Shown in pieces: positions 1 to 11,744 of a stretch of DNA of 64,000 nucleotides. How positions within the stretch are numbered: the stretch's first letter is position 1; each line of letters begins with the position of its first letter. Source of the DNA: Phytophthora sp. 'mugwort' (Eukaryota; Oomycota; Peronosporomycetes; Peronosporales; Peronosporaceae); assembly GCA_033558025.1 (NCBI GenBank), contig JAUCEF010000010.1, positions 335,001 to 399,000 on the forward strand, in the 5' to 3' direction. The position numbers and the translations under genes are program-made. Under the pieces are notes generated by a model, which was not told the DNA's origin, searched no databases, and saw nothing but the letters and a program-made list of their open reading frames with translations.

Positions 1-404
1 TAGCAGCGCATGTTCGTCCTGATATTCGTGAGCCCCAACCCAAGAGAGCGAAACATGCCGCTCGACGCGCCGCCAGCCTGCCTCGAAGGTCGATTTCTCT
101 GCGCTTGCGATCGAAGCTCAATACAAAAACATGCATATTTCGAGATCTGCTTTGAGAAACGCGGTCATGAAAGCCGTTCGAGCCATGTAGGAGGACACAA
201 TTATGTTGTTTCAGCAGCTTGCATTGGTGGAGCGGGCTTGGGGGGATGACGGTTAACTTACGCTCGATAGTTTCGATACCAGACTCAGCGCTATCAGCTA
301 CTTCATCCAGCCGTGCGACAAAAAAAAATAATTGAAGGCATTTCTGGAAACTTGCGCCTGGGGAAAGTTTTATCGTTGCTAGTTGAGTTGCGCATGTAGC
401 CCTG
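1..404. other. No gene recognised
   Basis: I see no convincing coding sequence, RNA gene or repeat here. Short open frames exist but resemble nothing I know. Confidence 0.5.
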
Positions 405-414
405 CTAAGCGACA

Positions 415-745
415 GTGAGCTGTACAGAACCACGAGGGCGGGTCGAGCTAGAATTGTCGGAACCACCAATTGAAGGCGTAAAAAAAGCAAATGTGGAAGT
501 CAAAGCAAAAAAGCTGCGTGAAAAAGGCGATAAGCCTACCGCAAGACGCCCTGCCGACGCCATCAGTGATACGCTTCGATCAGGTTTTGAAGTAATTGAA
601 TGAGTGTCGGGGTTCGCCACCAGCCTCCTCGGGGTACCATGGATATGGGCCAGCCCTTCGGTAAGCTGGCATCCATTGAATCGGCTAACGCCAAGCAGCA
701 AGAGACAAGTGAAGCGCTGCTTCACAGCATTCTGGGCTGCACCAC
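415..745 (+). pseudogene. Fragment of a charged, Lys/Glu-rich protein, possibly a transposon companion ORF
   Basis: The first open segment (415-603) is rich in Lys, Glu and Arg. After a stop the likely continuation, in another frame, contains MDMGQPFGKLASIESANAKQ. The charged helical character and the position beside a PIF/Harbinger transposase relic suggest a remnant of the Myb/SANT-like accessory ORF such elements often carry. This is inference from context only. No DNA-binding motif is visible, and the fragment could equally be a broken host gene. Confidence 0.2.
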
Positions 746-951
746 GTGGCATCCGAACTCTACATAGAACTGACGAAGCGGGCAGAGCACACTAACACCG
801 GCTAGTCCACACGGTCGTTCAAGTTTGTCGCCCTCGCATATTATTTTACTAGTTATCGCGTTGATAAAAGCGGTCTGCATACCCATTTCGTTTCCTATTT
901 GCTAAGTCGATCTCACCTTGCGTTCTATCTTAGTTCTGGTTGAATACCCCA

Positions 952-1812
952 TCACTTGTCTTGAATCACGCCTAACTTGCTTATGTGCATCATCATCACG
1001 CCTTCCTCTGAATATCCTATATCGATAAGAAGATTGTAGCGGACAGCACCAGCGCCTATCATGCATGCATTGGTCCTGTGAGCCCCTCGATCCGTTAGTC
1101 CATGAAGCACTTTGAAGCGTGCTTTAATTTTTCCAAATACATATTCGAATATGATTTCTGTCTGCAAGAGATGATAAATGTAGCTGCAATCCGAACACGA
1201 AATTTAGCCACAGGGTGTATCGTCAAGCACACGCAGCATTACATTATCGTCGTTGCTTCTTCGATAAACGTTTGCCTCCAAGTTCATCATCGGGACCGTA
1301 AGAAATGGACGTGGTTTGAATCCGGCGTCCCCAATTCAGTTGATATATCCTGGTGGACATAGATCACCGTCACGGGCGCCAAGAACTCCCGACTGGTTCC
1401 ATATTGACTGGCGGTAGTCAATGGCAGCCAAGCAATTGTACGCCGGCTTGCCACTGTGTTTCGCATAATCCCTACAAACAACAAATATTTTGTTTTAGTC
1501 GTCGCTAGTCGGAGCAGCATTATTTTCTCGAGTTTTACCTGATGATCACTAGGCCGTCGCGTCCGAATGAGTGTATCATCAAAATGCAAGCCACATCCGG
1601 AGAAGCGTGAGCGAGGCAAAATCGACCACTAACTCATTCCATCCATCATCAGCCGTAGGTGCTGGAAAGTAAATAACGTCGTCCATCATTGCATAAAGTA
1701 GTTTTCCTAGTCGTTTAATGTCGCGACTGGCAACAGGCCGTGATATCCCCAGTTGGGCTGTAGCGCCTCCAATGCATCTCCATCTCTTGTCCACAACCGT
1801 TGTGAGCAGCAC
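952..1812 (-). pseudogene. PIF/Harbinger-type DDE transposase relic
   Basis: Three minus-strand segments read in order as a HARBI1-like transposase. 1812-1579 has an N-terminal helical part (RWRCIGGATAQLGISRP) and the motif GWNELVVDFA. 1619-1287 contains a shifted version of the first catalytic region (CGLHFDDTLIRTRRPSDHQ). 1167-952 contains EYVFGKIKARFKVLHG and a following RTNACMIGAGAVRYNLL, matching the C-terminal FGxxKARFxxL ... ACxxLHN block of the DDE_4 family. Frameshifts and stops separate the parts, so no active transposase is encoded. The terminal inverted repeats were not located. Family assignment is fairly safe; boundaries are approximate. Confidence 0.6.
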
Positions 1813-3329
1813 AGCAAGACCCAGTCAATCGAGCACTGCAAGTTTTTTCCTGGTAGCCCAAACGTTTTGTAGTATAACGGCTCCATGTAGAGGCATAGAG
1901 CGTGAAATGACGCAGGCGAGCAACGTAGAGTCTTCCTATTTACGTCTGCTCCCTTGCGCTTTCAGTTTCACGTTGAGGTTTGATCGCACCGTGATTTTCT
2001 CGATGCACGGCCGCAGCGATCTCCAGTCTAGTGTGCCCAAGTTGGCCTATACTAGATACAGCAAAAAAGAAATATAACTACTTCTCCGTAAGGTTCATTT
2101 GTACCCTCTACAGCACTTCTAATCCCACCTTCTTCCTGTTCGCAGATATCCCGGGCAGCTACTCAAAAGCAAAATTCCACTCATTGTTTCCCGTAGAGAT
2201 GTCATGCACGACCAAAACTTTGTCTTCCGCGTCCATGGCAACAGCGACGACATCTGAAGAGACGCCAGCTGTGGTTTATCCATCGCTGCCGACGTCCATG
2301 ACGCCGTTATTCTCGTTCCTGGGTGGCGTTCCGTGGCGCGATCCATCTTAATATATTTGTCTTTATTCCCTCCCAGAATAAGCCGACGGCTCATCAGAAA
2401 TAAAAAACAGATCCCAGACCTACTTATTTTCATCTTTAAAAAATTGACAAAACTTGTATCTGCTTTGCTGCCCACTCACAAAATAAGTTAATGCCGATAA
2501 GTACGTGACTTTTTGTTTGGACATCGTTCTAACGCAGCTATGCTGTTTTTAATCGAAGGTCTCTACAAAAATGCGTCTATAGACCAATATTAATTAGATA
2601 TTGAAGAAAACGGAATTTAGAACGGTCTACGGTACAATTCCCAAAGGTTTCTTCACGTCTCGACTTACAAACAAAGTGAGCAGCATACCCAAGTTATTCG
2701 CTAATGTCGACCAGAAGACATCTCCAGATAATCAGCACCGCCGTGGCTCTGTCTTACGGAAGACTCCATGCTGCGTCGAGAGGAGAGGGTGAAAGAAACG
2801 GCGAATGAAATTGATGACAAGTACTTGCACCAATTCAAAGGCAAAATCGACTCTGGCAGCCGAACTACGGTCGTTTCTCGTCGATCAAAGATCGGAGGGG
2901 ATCTGCATCATGACCATTTAATCCCACGCTGAATTGGTAACACTATATGCTATGGCCAAGCCAGCAATCTCATCGTACTGGGATGGTAGGCGGTGGGGAT
3001 TTAAATGTGCCGCGCCCAAATGTTTCTTCATGGCATTGAACGTCCTGGATCGGTACTCCCAGTGTGACATGCATGCGAAATTTTCGGCGGATGGCATGAT
3101 GGTACTCGAGCTGATCGAGAAGCTACTCGTTGATCACCCCATCTAGCCGATGTTCACATATATCTTGATCAGCTCCTCTTCAAGTTTTCAAGCGAAGACG
3201 CAGGATTGCGACCCTGCTCACCGCCAGGGAGGGCATTCTGGCTTCTACAGTTTACTAACAATCCTCTTCTCGCCAGCAGCCTTGGCCGGCAAGCATCACC
3301 AAAGTTTAGCCCCCATGCCGCTCTCCACC
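1813..3329. other. Intergenic, decayed sequence
   Basis: No intact gene. A minus-strand frame around 2350-2120 reads VVAVAMDAEDKVLVVHDIS and continues past a stop, which suggests an old protein-coding fragment of unknown family. 2934-3146 holds another unrecognised short frame. Confidence 0.35.
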
Positions 3330-4900
3330 AAAGCGATAAGCGTCCTTCTTTCTATCAAAAGAGAGGCAGGCCGGTCCAGTGTACGACGTGCAGCAAGCTC
3401 TACTCCAGCAGCTACGGCTATCCAACCTCCTTAATCATCTGAATCGCCACCATCGCACCTATGCCAGGAAGCCGCCAGGCGCCGCAATCCTCTGCAGCTC
3501 CGTGTGGTCAACTATCGCAGCTGTGACATGTTTCGGTTTCTCGGGTGGCTAATCATGGAGGGACTGTATTTCTCATTTGTCGAGAGAAGTTAGCGCGGAT
3601 GAACACCTGCCTCTTTAACATTTGCGAAGAGACGGTGGTGCGTTACCTGTTGTTTGGTTGGCACCAAGGCTGAAGCAAAGCTTGCCGCTGCGCTCCTGAC
3701 AAGTTTGGCCTCAAATTGGACGGGTGAGTGACGGTGGCAGCCATTTTGTTTGTATTTTCACGGTCTACGGCAATGGCGCGGCGTCAGCGACGCCGACACC
3801 GGATGCCTACTTCGATGATCTCGACTGCACAAACCGTGCGCTTGGCCTCTTGGTCTTCTGCCCTCTAGACAATGAGGAGGACCTCAGCGCACAAAGCCTG
3901 TTCGACCCGGCCGCAGACACCCTCACGCGGTATGGCAAACAGTGAAACGCGGTAGTTGTCATGGCTGATGACAACTGTGCTGTCAATCAGTACATCAGCA
4001 ATAACCAGGGCAGTATTCCGTTAGTTGGATGCGCCAGCTACCGTTCAATCTCTCGGTCCAAGACTATTCAAGGCAGACGAGTCGTTGCTCGCCAAGGTTC
4101 AATTGCTCGTGACCAAGCTGCAATTGATCAAAGGGCGTGCGCTGCTCCGGCGTGCGTACCAAATGGCCCCACGGATTCGCAAAGGCACGCAGTGGTCAAG
4201 TAGATAAACCATGTTGGATCGCTATGCCGAGTTGAAGCCCGCGGTCATCTCATTGGTGCTCGTTCAGTACGATGTGCAGCCGTTGCTATATTGTCGGAGC
4301 GATAACGATCGCGCAAAGGCTCTGCGATGGACATGCATAAGGTTGAAGCTGTGACAAAAACGTTACAAAAAAAGCGACATTTACGATTTCTGGTGTCTGG
4401 CAACGTTTCGACCACGTCATTCGAGATTACCCGGTAATGCAAAGTCGGCTGCGGCCTTAAGCACGCATCGTCAGCTGGCCCTGAGCTCGAAACCGGCATT
4501 GTGAAGCTTTAGCGCCACGAAATGCTTATGCTTCGCCGAACGCCAGGCATGCGCTCCGTTTAAGACCTCCGTCACTAGCCGCGATGAGATATCGGTAGAG
4601 CCTTCCTTTGTCGCAAGTGCATTTACCAAGTGCAAGGCATCCAGACGATCTCCCTGCGTTGACACGGTGTATATCCCGCCGACGTCGGATGAATGCGACC
4701 GGTTCTTTTCGGGCGGCAAGTTGGTGTATACTGACCTCGGCAAGCGTATGGACGCTTCGTTGCTCAAGAAGTGATGCTTTTTTTCGTGATTTACAACGGC
4801 TCGTTCTGGGACGTACTGCTTCTGGAAGAGCTTCGAATCGAGCTGCACCGCCGCAATTAGAAATATTTCATTTATTAATTTCACCGTGCTTCGCTAGCTA
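3330..4900 (+). pseudogene. hAT-family transposase relic
   Basis: Plus-strand fragments in several frames line up as one hAT transposase. A BED-type zinc finger lies near 3375-3470 (CTTCSKLYSSSYGY, then after a frame change NHLNRHHRTYAR). At 3724 the frame reads SDGGSHFVCIFTVYGNG, the usual DGWTDGG block. At 3961 it reads DDNCAVNQYISNNQGSIPLV, followed by LLAKVQLLVTKLQLIKGRAL and MLDRYAELKPAV. Near 4680 there is PPTSDECDRFFS, the C-terminal dimerisation block, followed by GKLVYTDLGKRMDASLL. At least five frameshifts or stops break it. Terminal repeats and the 8 bp target duplication were not found. Confidence 0.7.
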
Positions 4901-7661
4901 GTTATTGTGTCTTTCTGCCAAAACGCCTGCCGTTTTAGGGTCCTACATAGGAGGAGGGGTCTTACGAAAGCCCTCCTAACTGACTAAATACCTTTGTATA
5001 AATTTACCCCTACCCTCATCTGACACATAGGCCATTTCATGCCTGATCTGAAGGTAGCTCTTCCGGACGTCCGAATGGCCGATGAATTCGGTCCTAAATT
5101 CGTTAAAAGGTGGTCCTTAGTCCAAATCGGTGCCCATCCGTAGGACGTGCTTCCCCCAACAGTCATTCGGCGAAAAAGGCAAATGCACTGAATTATGTAC
5201 CAGTGGCTCGACCAATCATACCTTTAACCTTATACGCACTTGCGAAGGGCCTACCCTTTTGAGTTCAGCTTGGCCATAAGTCGAGAAAGACACAATAGCA
5301 TATAATTGCGTAATCGGGATCGCTGGTGCGTACCGACGTTTGAGCTCGTGTTGCTACATGTATACGTGCGCGTTCAGAAACGGACCGGCGAAACCTGATT
5401 GGGAGCGATGCGGAGATACGATCCCTGGTCTTCTTGCAGCAATAAAGTGTTGAACGGTCGACCCCAACACCGTGTTGAACACTACCAGCCACAACCGCCA
5501 CCACGGTAGAAATTGTCAGCTTGAGCAACTTGAGAGTCCATAGAAACAGGAAATTTATCTAGAAGTGTACAGGACACAGGATAATAAACTTGATACACAC
5601 ACGTAGCTGCTTTTGTTGGTAGTTTGTCGGATTCTTGGGCACTGCGCGCAAAAGTAGAATGACGGAGGTTAATTGCTCCTGAAATATTTGGGCTGGTGGA
5701 CATGGAGGGGAGCCAGGTCTTTACAGGAAAAACTAGGCAAACTTTAAAAATTAGGCATCGACCATTTACACGTGTTGCGGCAACCCGTGGATTAAGGTAC
5801 GACGTGAAATTGGAGGGGTTAATGCTCACACTTGTCGTGTCCACTGTTTTCACTTCCGTAGAAGCCTCGAAACAGCGACTAACGACACGTTTAAGTTTAT
5901 AGAGGGTGCGGCTCGTTGTAGCAGCTTCGCACGAGACCACAGGCATGTTATTGCTGAAGCTGTAGGGATACAGCTTTATAGTATTCACCCGCGGCTACGA
6001 GGTCCCCGGAAACCAAGACCACGTTGATACCTGTCGTAGGCAATAGTCCGGTAGGGGAAAATAATCTGCAGTAGAAAAATGCGCGCTTTTTCGGCCTCGT
6101 CCCCCGGCGCTGAACTTTGTGCTTGCAGTCATGTCGTGGTGCTGGGATGGTTCTCGCCGCCGCTGTCCGACTCGTCCAAAGTCGAAAGTATGGTACTACA
6201 TAAGTATTATTAGTATTCTACAGCTACTACAGTAAACACGACGCTGCTGAGATCTGGGACGGTTGTGCAGTGAAACACGCCAATCGATGGTGACAAGCTC
6301 TTGTGAGAGGGGCGATTTCGTTCCTAGTTAACTGGATTAAAGTGTTGAAATGCTTACCAGCATACCAATTACCGTTGTTATGACATTCTATTTGTTATTG
6401 CATACACCAATAAGCTATCCCTCACTTAACCACCAACCCGCACCGTGCCCGGACGTCGTACTGGCCGGTAGCAACGGGCAGCCACTTGCCCACACACAAC
6501 ACCGAGGATGCCTTGTCCACAAAGCGACCACTCGACTTACCGATATTCCGGGTGCAACTGCACGTACTTATGTCCCCTGTTTCCTCACCACTGCTCGTGT
6601 AGCTTAGCTGGCCTTGGTGGTGATCGACTAGAGCAGTCCCCGAATTTCTTTTGTGGCTCAACACGCGCGGTCGCCGCCTAGCGTTCTCTCTTCCGATGAC
6701 TACGACGAGTCACGGGGCTAGACCACTACGTCACCGCAAGCTCTCCTCTCCTCTCTCTCTCTTATTTGCTGCGGTGATCAACAGTGGTCAGTGGCTTCTT
6801 CTCTCGTCTCCTCTGATGCCCTAACTTTGCTAATATAGGTGCAATGTGTAGTCTATCGGCTTTGATTTCCTCTGTGCTGCACGCCGATACCCGGCGGCGA
6901 CACTCGGCGTATGCCCTCTCGCGATGACTGCGCTCCACTTGCCTACTTCGTGGCAAATCTAACTCTTCTCTTCACCCGGCGAATCTAGCAATTGCGCCTC
7001 ACCCGGGAAATCTAGCACTGGCTGTGTCCTTGCTATCTACCCATGGATCCACTTCGCTGTCCTTGGTCGCTCCGCCCCTTCACGCTGGCGATCTTCTGCT
7101 GGGCGCCCATTTGGCGTCGCTTCCCAGCCGCACATTGAGCCGTTGTTCGTGCCGTCCTGTCGCTCACCTCCTTCGCACGTGGGCTTCATCCACGCTCGGC
7201 TGCCGTCGTCCTTGAATCCCGCCTTTATCTTCGCCCCTCGTCGCTCTTTGCCTGTACTTACCGTCCTCCTCACGTCGCCTCGCCTGAATCGCTCTGCTCT
7301 GTCTGCTCCTGTCGTCTGTTTCTGCATTCCTCCGTTGCCGCTGCTGCCTGGCACCAGGGTGTGAGTCTTCACACCACGGACGGCTTGCCTTTCCAACGGC
7401 TCACCCCTCGGCGAGCTGGCTTGCTGGCGTCGTCTCCAATGCTGGTCATTTCTTCGTCATTTCCGTCTTGTTGTCCGCTGGATGTCGGTGTTCGTCTTGC
7501 CCTCATCTCGTTCGCTCTTGTCCTCATCCTGTCGCTCCTGCTGTCGCTCTTCGGTCTCGAATAGTTACATTTGTTACTCACCTTCGTTTTAGCAATAGAC
7601 TATCGAAACGATAGCCAACCGTGGAACTTTAGTTATCACATACACCGCCTACCCACCGCCA
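4901..7661. other. Gene-free stretch with one dispersed repeat and a CT-rich tract
   Basis: Apart from the repeat at 5209-5298 listed separately, I recognise no gene. 6745-6765 is a short CT microsatellite. Near 6965-7015 a short unit resembling CACCCGGCGAATCTAGCA recurs twice. 7024-7560 is pyrimidine-rich on the plus strand, which keeps several frames open by composition rather than by coding constraint. Confidence 0.45.
5209..5298 (+). repeat. Dispersed repeat, copy 1 (partner at 53109)
   Basis: This ~90 bp stretch aligns with 53109-53198 in the same orientation. Shared blocks include AATCATACCTTTAACC and TTGGCCATAAGTCG. Identity by eye is about 80 percent with a few indels. No coding capacity is seen. 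It is probably part of an unidentified transposon or solo LTR. Confidence 0.6.
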
Positions 7662-7880
7662 TTAAATGCCTGTCCTGCAGTGATGGATGGCTCCGACGGG
7701 CGGGAGGCGGCCGAATGGAAGAACATGTCTGGCGATGCCTACATTTATAGCGGACTTTTGAAAATGCGGACTTATATCGAGCGGTGTGACGTAAATGAAG
7801 GCTATCCAGTAGCGAATGCTGAAACCCAGAACTCGCCGAAGATATTGTCGATGAAATTCTTCGAGTTGGATGGTAGACAA
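7662..7880 (-). pseudogene. Possible LINE ORF2 C-terminal fragment
   Basis: The minus-strand frame contains FHRQYLRRVLGFSIR, then VTPLDISPHFQKSA and ARHVLPFGRLPP. This spacing resembles the C-terminal tail of oomycete non-LTR reverse transcriptases (R-LRRxLGxR ... PLSI ... W-x-FGHVLRLP). Key residues of that tail are altered, so this is either an old copy or a chance match. No reverse-transcriptase core is present. Confidence 0.3.
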
Positions 7881-9284
7881 GCTAAGTAGGGTTTTTTAGT
7901 TTGTACGATGATTGATGACATGTCTCGTACAGTGGGCGAGATTAATGAGCATCAATTGGTGTGGTTTCGAGTTAAAGGTCGAATAGACTTGTTCTTCAAG
8001 GAGATGGCGGTGAACACGTTACCGGTATATATTATGCCTTTCTTCGATTTTCCCAATCAAATCGGACTTTTAATTCTGACTTTGAGGACTCAAGTACGAT
8101 GTTCAAATCGTTTGCTGCAGCACCAATAATTCGGACGTTCAACTTATGGGTACCGGTAGTGTACCGGTATTGGGCAAAACCGCCGTACGATTAATCCTGA
8201 GGGTGAGGGGAACGCCTGGATGTTGAGGCCATGCGCGCTAACAACTGGGTGTTTGACCGTGATGTTTAGTGCTTTAGCAAGCAGAGACACACGTCTGGCT
8301 GGTACACAGGTGGAGGGACGCAGAAGACTGCATCTGGCGACGAGGTGCGCGTGTGTCTGGAGGCCGTTATGCTGCCATGTTTTTACTTGATGACAGTATG
8401 CTTTGTCCAATATTGAGCTAACTACTGGGTGGTTGACCGTGTTGTTTGCTCACATAGTTGCTATAGAAGAGGAAGCGCAGGGCGCGACAAATTGTAGCGT
8501 CCGACAGGCAGATACCACTAGTAAAGTTAGCTAAAATCGCCTCGCGAAGCTCTTCAACATAAAAGCATGCATGGTGCTCCACATATTCAGATACAAATTA
8601 TCAAACCTCTTCAGGCCACCTTGACTTTTCTCGGCAGCAGCCTTCTTATCGACGTTGCCTGTCATTAGAAATCTTTGGTACCATCAAGTAAGACTCCTCT
8701 CTGAAATACTTATCAGGGTAGCCGTTACACTCAACTGTATGTCATAAGCATAGGTGAGTTCAATGGCACGCCACCTCAGGTCAAGGAAAAAGTATTTTCT
8801 TACAGCGGTGGCCTATTGGGTCTACGTTTTTGGCTGCGAAAGTCAGAACGCCGACCTTTTCGTCGGCAAACGGGTGTCTGACTGGTTGGTAAAGGTTACT
8901 GGTTGGCAGGCTTTCCTATTAAAGTTAACTTTCGTGCATAAAACTGAAGTGTAAAAGGCAGGCAAACTCAGAATAACAAAAGTATCAGCCAGTAGAATAA
9001 CATACTTTTTCCTCTCAGATTAGACAAAATGTCGGAAAGTCAGAATACTACAGACAACGACATACAAAGCCGGCATGGCTGAATGGTATCCTCCATAGTG
9101 AACTGCCTCGATGTCGAAAGAGACAATAAAACCCGGCAGAGTTTTGATTGGCCGACTATACTACTGTTTGTGCACAATAATTCTGATATTTTGCATGTGG
9201 TGTGTAAAAAACGTGCTATTATCAGACCATTACCTCCGGATACCTAGGAATTGCTTCTCAAAGCTGCAAATTACGGTTTCTCAG
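7881..9284. other. Gene-free stretch with a short direct repeat
   Basis: No gene recognised. A ~31 bp segment at 8229-8262 recurs at 8415-8446 in the same orientation (both contain ACTGGGTG and TTGACCGTG), with about 26 of 31 bases matching. Confidence 0.4.
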
Positions 9285-10640
9285 CTAACTCGTCCCAAGC
9301 AGCAATGGTCGACTTAATGGCACGGATGCGCTTCTTTTTGGCAGTGCCTCCGGTAATCCCGCGAACATAGACCCGGTTTTCAACTTTAGTGGCCCCACCA
9401 CGCCGACGTCCAGCGGTTGACAAACCGTTGTCGTATTAGGTAGAAAAGGGACAACAGTAGCGTTCGCCGCCTCGGTATCGACCCGCGGACCCTCCTCAGA
9501 AACATGGGAGTCAAAATTATCGAGAAGGAGGGCAGCGGGGCCGTCAATTTCGTATTTAAACAATTGTTTTACATAAAATTGCCACCCGACTGCGTCCATC
9601 CACGCGTTCTCCTTCACGGTGTAGTAGTGACCAGGCGGGTAGTGAGGCAACTCCAGGCATTAGATCTCCCCACCGAGCTTTCCTCGAATAATGAAGAGAA
9701 TCGGAAGTTTTTTTTACCTGTAAATAACACAAACGAAGTAATTAGTCCGAAAGTAGAATATAAAAACGTTTTATGGATGCCGAAACTTATATATTATAAG
9801 TTTCGATTAAAACGTTTAAGCGTACCACCACGGCGAATTGTAAGCACTGCTGTCATTCTGCCAGTGTGCTTCGTCATCTTAGCAATTTGAGCGCGATCCT
9901 TGCTACCTTTGAGAGCCCAAAAGCGAAACGGCGGCATGTCAAAATTGATTTCAGTTTCGTCGACATTGTAATTCTCTGAATGGCTCTATGTACTGTGCTC
10001 CATCCAAAACTTTAGGCAACACCGCTCGCTTCTCTAGCATTTCTGCAGTCGGCATTTTGACTTCTTGGGGCTTTTGCATCGAAACGTCATAGCTACACAA
10101 CGCAAAACAAAACTAAAATCAATTAAAACAATAATTAATTAATAAAAATAAAGTTTTCAGCACCAAAAATGATTTTACCGCTTGTAGATACGCTGGTACA
10201 TTCGCTCAAGCGACAGCTCAGGCTTTTGTGCTCCTCCATGTACCTCGCACACAAGTTCGGCTCCTGCAGCCACATGTAATCGATCATTGAACGCGTTGAA
10301 AGGGCCTAAATAGCATAAAGTATAACAAAGTAATTATATATGTTAGTAGTCCTATTAGTTATCAATGCCAACATACCTTTTCTTCTCTGCGTATATCTTT
10401 CATGAACGTCAAAAGGGCTGGGACACTAGGAAATATTTCCTTGCGCCCCTGCCCCTTGAGCGTCGGCGATCGAACATTGCCGCGAAAGGCGAGCAGGCGG
10501 TCAGCCTGCTTCCACCACCCGAAAATTGTCCCGCGTGGCCGCTGGAGCTGGCGCGCTGCTTCGTCAACTCCAACTTGGGCGGCGAGCAGCGCGCCTTCGC
10601 GCTTTTCCTTTATCGTGTAGCGCCGCTGCTTTTGCGCCAT
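9285..10640 (-). pseudogene. pogo/Tigger-type (CENP-B-like) DDE transposase relic
   Basis: The N-terminal part (10640-10362) is an open frame starting MAQKQRRYTIKEKREGALLA, a Psq/CENP-B-like helix-turn-helix with WWKQADRLL downstream. The central part (about 10080-9680) reads INFDMPPFRFWALKGSKDRA and then KMTKHTGRMTAVLTI through frame changes. The C-terminal part (9650-9285) has YTVKENAWMD, AALLLDNFDSHVS and TVVPFLPNTTTVCQPLDVGV, the DDE_1 block with its second catalytic Asp in LLLDN and the PPNTTxxxQPLD signature. Stops and frameshifts in the middle disable it. The terminal repeats were not identified. Confidence 0.75.
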
Positions 10641-11120
10641 TGAGGAAGTGCGCTTAGTTTTAGCTCGGGAGGTGGCGCATTTTACGCCGTTCCCCCGATT
10701 TTGTTCTTGCTGGATTCGCTAAATAAATGAACATTCCCGCAACCTGGTTCGCTAAACTTATTTTATAGTTTGTATGGAGGCCGGCTGTGCCTATGCCTGT
10801 TGCCGGCTTTTTTAGTCTGCCGGCTTTGTATATCGTTGTCCGTCTCTACTAGATAGACATGCAGTAAATCTGGTCTCTGTACGTATCGTATAATTTACTG
10901 TATATTTTACTGTTTGCGATAACTACTTAATTCGGTACAGCTTCAAAATTCTGCTGCTGGTTCGGCGTCTCAGTGCACTATTTTCGTTTCGTTTTTGAGT
11001 ATCAATATTTATTATGCTACTTTAAACAGCAAGCATGATTCTTTGCTACCCTACGGTTTGTATGCGCTCGGAATCGACCCCCCCCCCGAAATACGTGCTG
11101 TTGGCCGATACACGTAATGC
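10641..11120. other. Intergenic
   Basis: No gene seen. A run of about nine C lies near 11080. Sequence is AT-rich with no clear repeat structure. Confidence 0.4.
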
Positions 11121-11137
11121 TCTGTAGTTAGTGTAGG
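11121..11137 (+). repeat. Left flanking direct repeat of SINE copy 1
   Basis: TCTGTAGTTAGTGTAGG here matches TCTGTAGTTAGCGTGGG at 11256-11272 with two mismatches. The pair brackets the SINE body and is best read as an ageing target-site duplication. Confidence 0.6.
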
Positions 11138-11255
11138 AGTCACCGAGTGGGCAGGGCTTTCAGCCGGAGTAGAGCAGGGTCAATAGTGGAATGGACCGAC
11201 CCCACAGCACGCGCTTGACATGGCTTACACCCCAATAGTGGAGGTTCCAAATCGT
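11138..11255 (+). mobile_element. SINE-like element, copy 1 (5'-truncated)
   Basis: This 118 bp element matches the minus strand of 22425-22599 closely. Shared blocks include GACCGACCCCACAGCACGCG and CTTGACATGGCTTA. Copy 1 begins inside the region that corresponds to the 3' half of the tRNA-like head of copy 2 (GAGTCACCGAGTGGGCAGG versus GAGTCCCCGAATGGGCAGG), so it lacks the A box and is 5'-truncated. The flanking direct repeats at 11121 and 11256 support retrotransposition. Confidence 0.7.
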
Positions 11256-11272
11256 TCTGTAGTTAGCGTGGG
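11256..11272 (+). repeat. Right flanking direct repeat of SINE copy 1
   Basis: Partner of the repeat at 11121-11137. Confidence 0.6.
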
Positions 11273-11486
11273 TTGGTATATTGACAGACACAGTGCTTCA
11301 ACACAAACTGACTCCAAACCACATTGGGTTGATATTATTGTATTGTTGACTTCAGTTCGGCGGTGCAAATTTAAAATTGCGGATCCAAGCACTTAACTCC
11401 ATAAATGCTGTTTGGTTGGTCCTCTTTACTAAGCAAAAATCTGCATGTACTTGCACGTGCCGTCTTGAGCTGTCATTTTTGTATCG

Positions 11487-11604
11487 GCTGTGCTTTTGCG
11501 CGAATGTGTGCCATCTTTCAGTGGCGATCACTGCCCCCAGCATGATACGTTCGGCGTCGACGCAGCTAGCAGCTGCACGTCAGCAGCTTGCTGGCATTAC
11601 GTAG
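11487..11604 (+). pseudogene. Duplicated 3'-end fragment of the PHD-finger gene
   Basis: This frame reads LCFCANVCHLSVAIT and then ASTQLAAARQQLAG before a TAG, matching the last ~40 codons of the large PHD-finger gene at 24465. Nothing else of that gene is present: homology stops abruptly at 11486. It is therefore a hitch-hiking fragment carried by the inverted duplication, and it shows that the copy near 24 kb is the source. The stop falls one codon earlier than in the source. Confidence 0.75.
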
Positions 11605-11744
11605 TAAGTGGCAAGAAGAAATAGCCGAGAGAAGTGACAGCAAACAGCAACAACGTGGATAATGGAGCTCGATCCAACAAGTAATGGTTAACAAAAACAT
11701 TGTTCTTTCGCACGAGCTGAAGACTGTTAGCAGGGTGCACAAAC

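Noticed and set aside
5482..5988. 168-codon minus-strand ORF
   Set aside because: No recognisable domain, no good start context, lies in decayed repeat-rich DNA.
7037..7396. Minus-strand ORF rich in Arg/Gly
   Set aside because: Composition follows the pyrimidine-rich tract; no motif and several overlapping open frames.
9070..9100. tRNA-like A box (TGGCTGAATGG)
   Set aside because: No B box or foldable cloverleaf follows within 90 bp.
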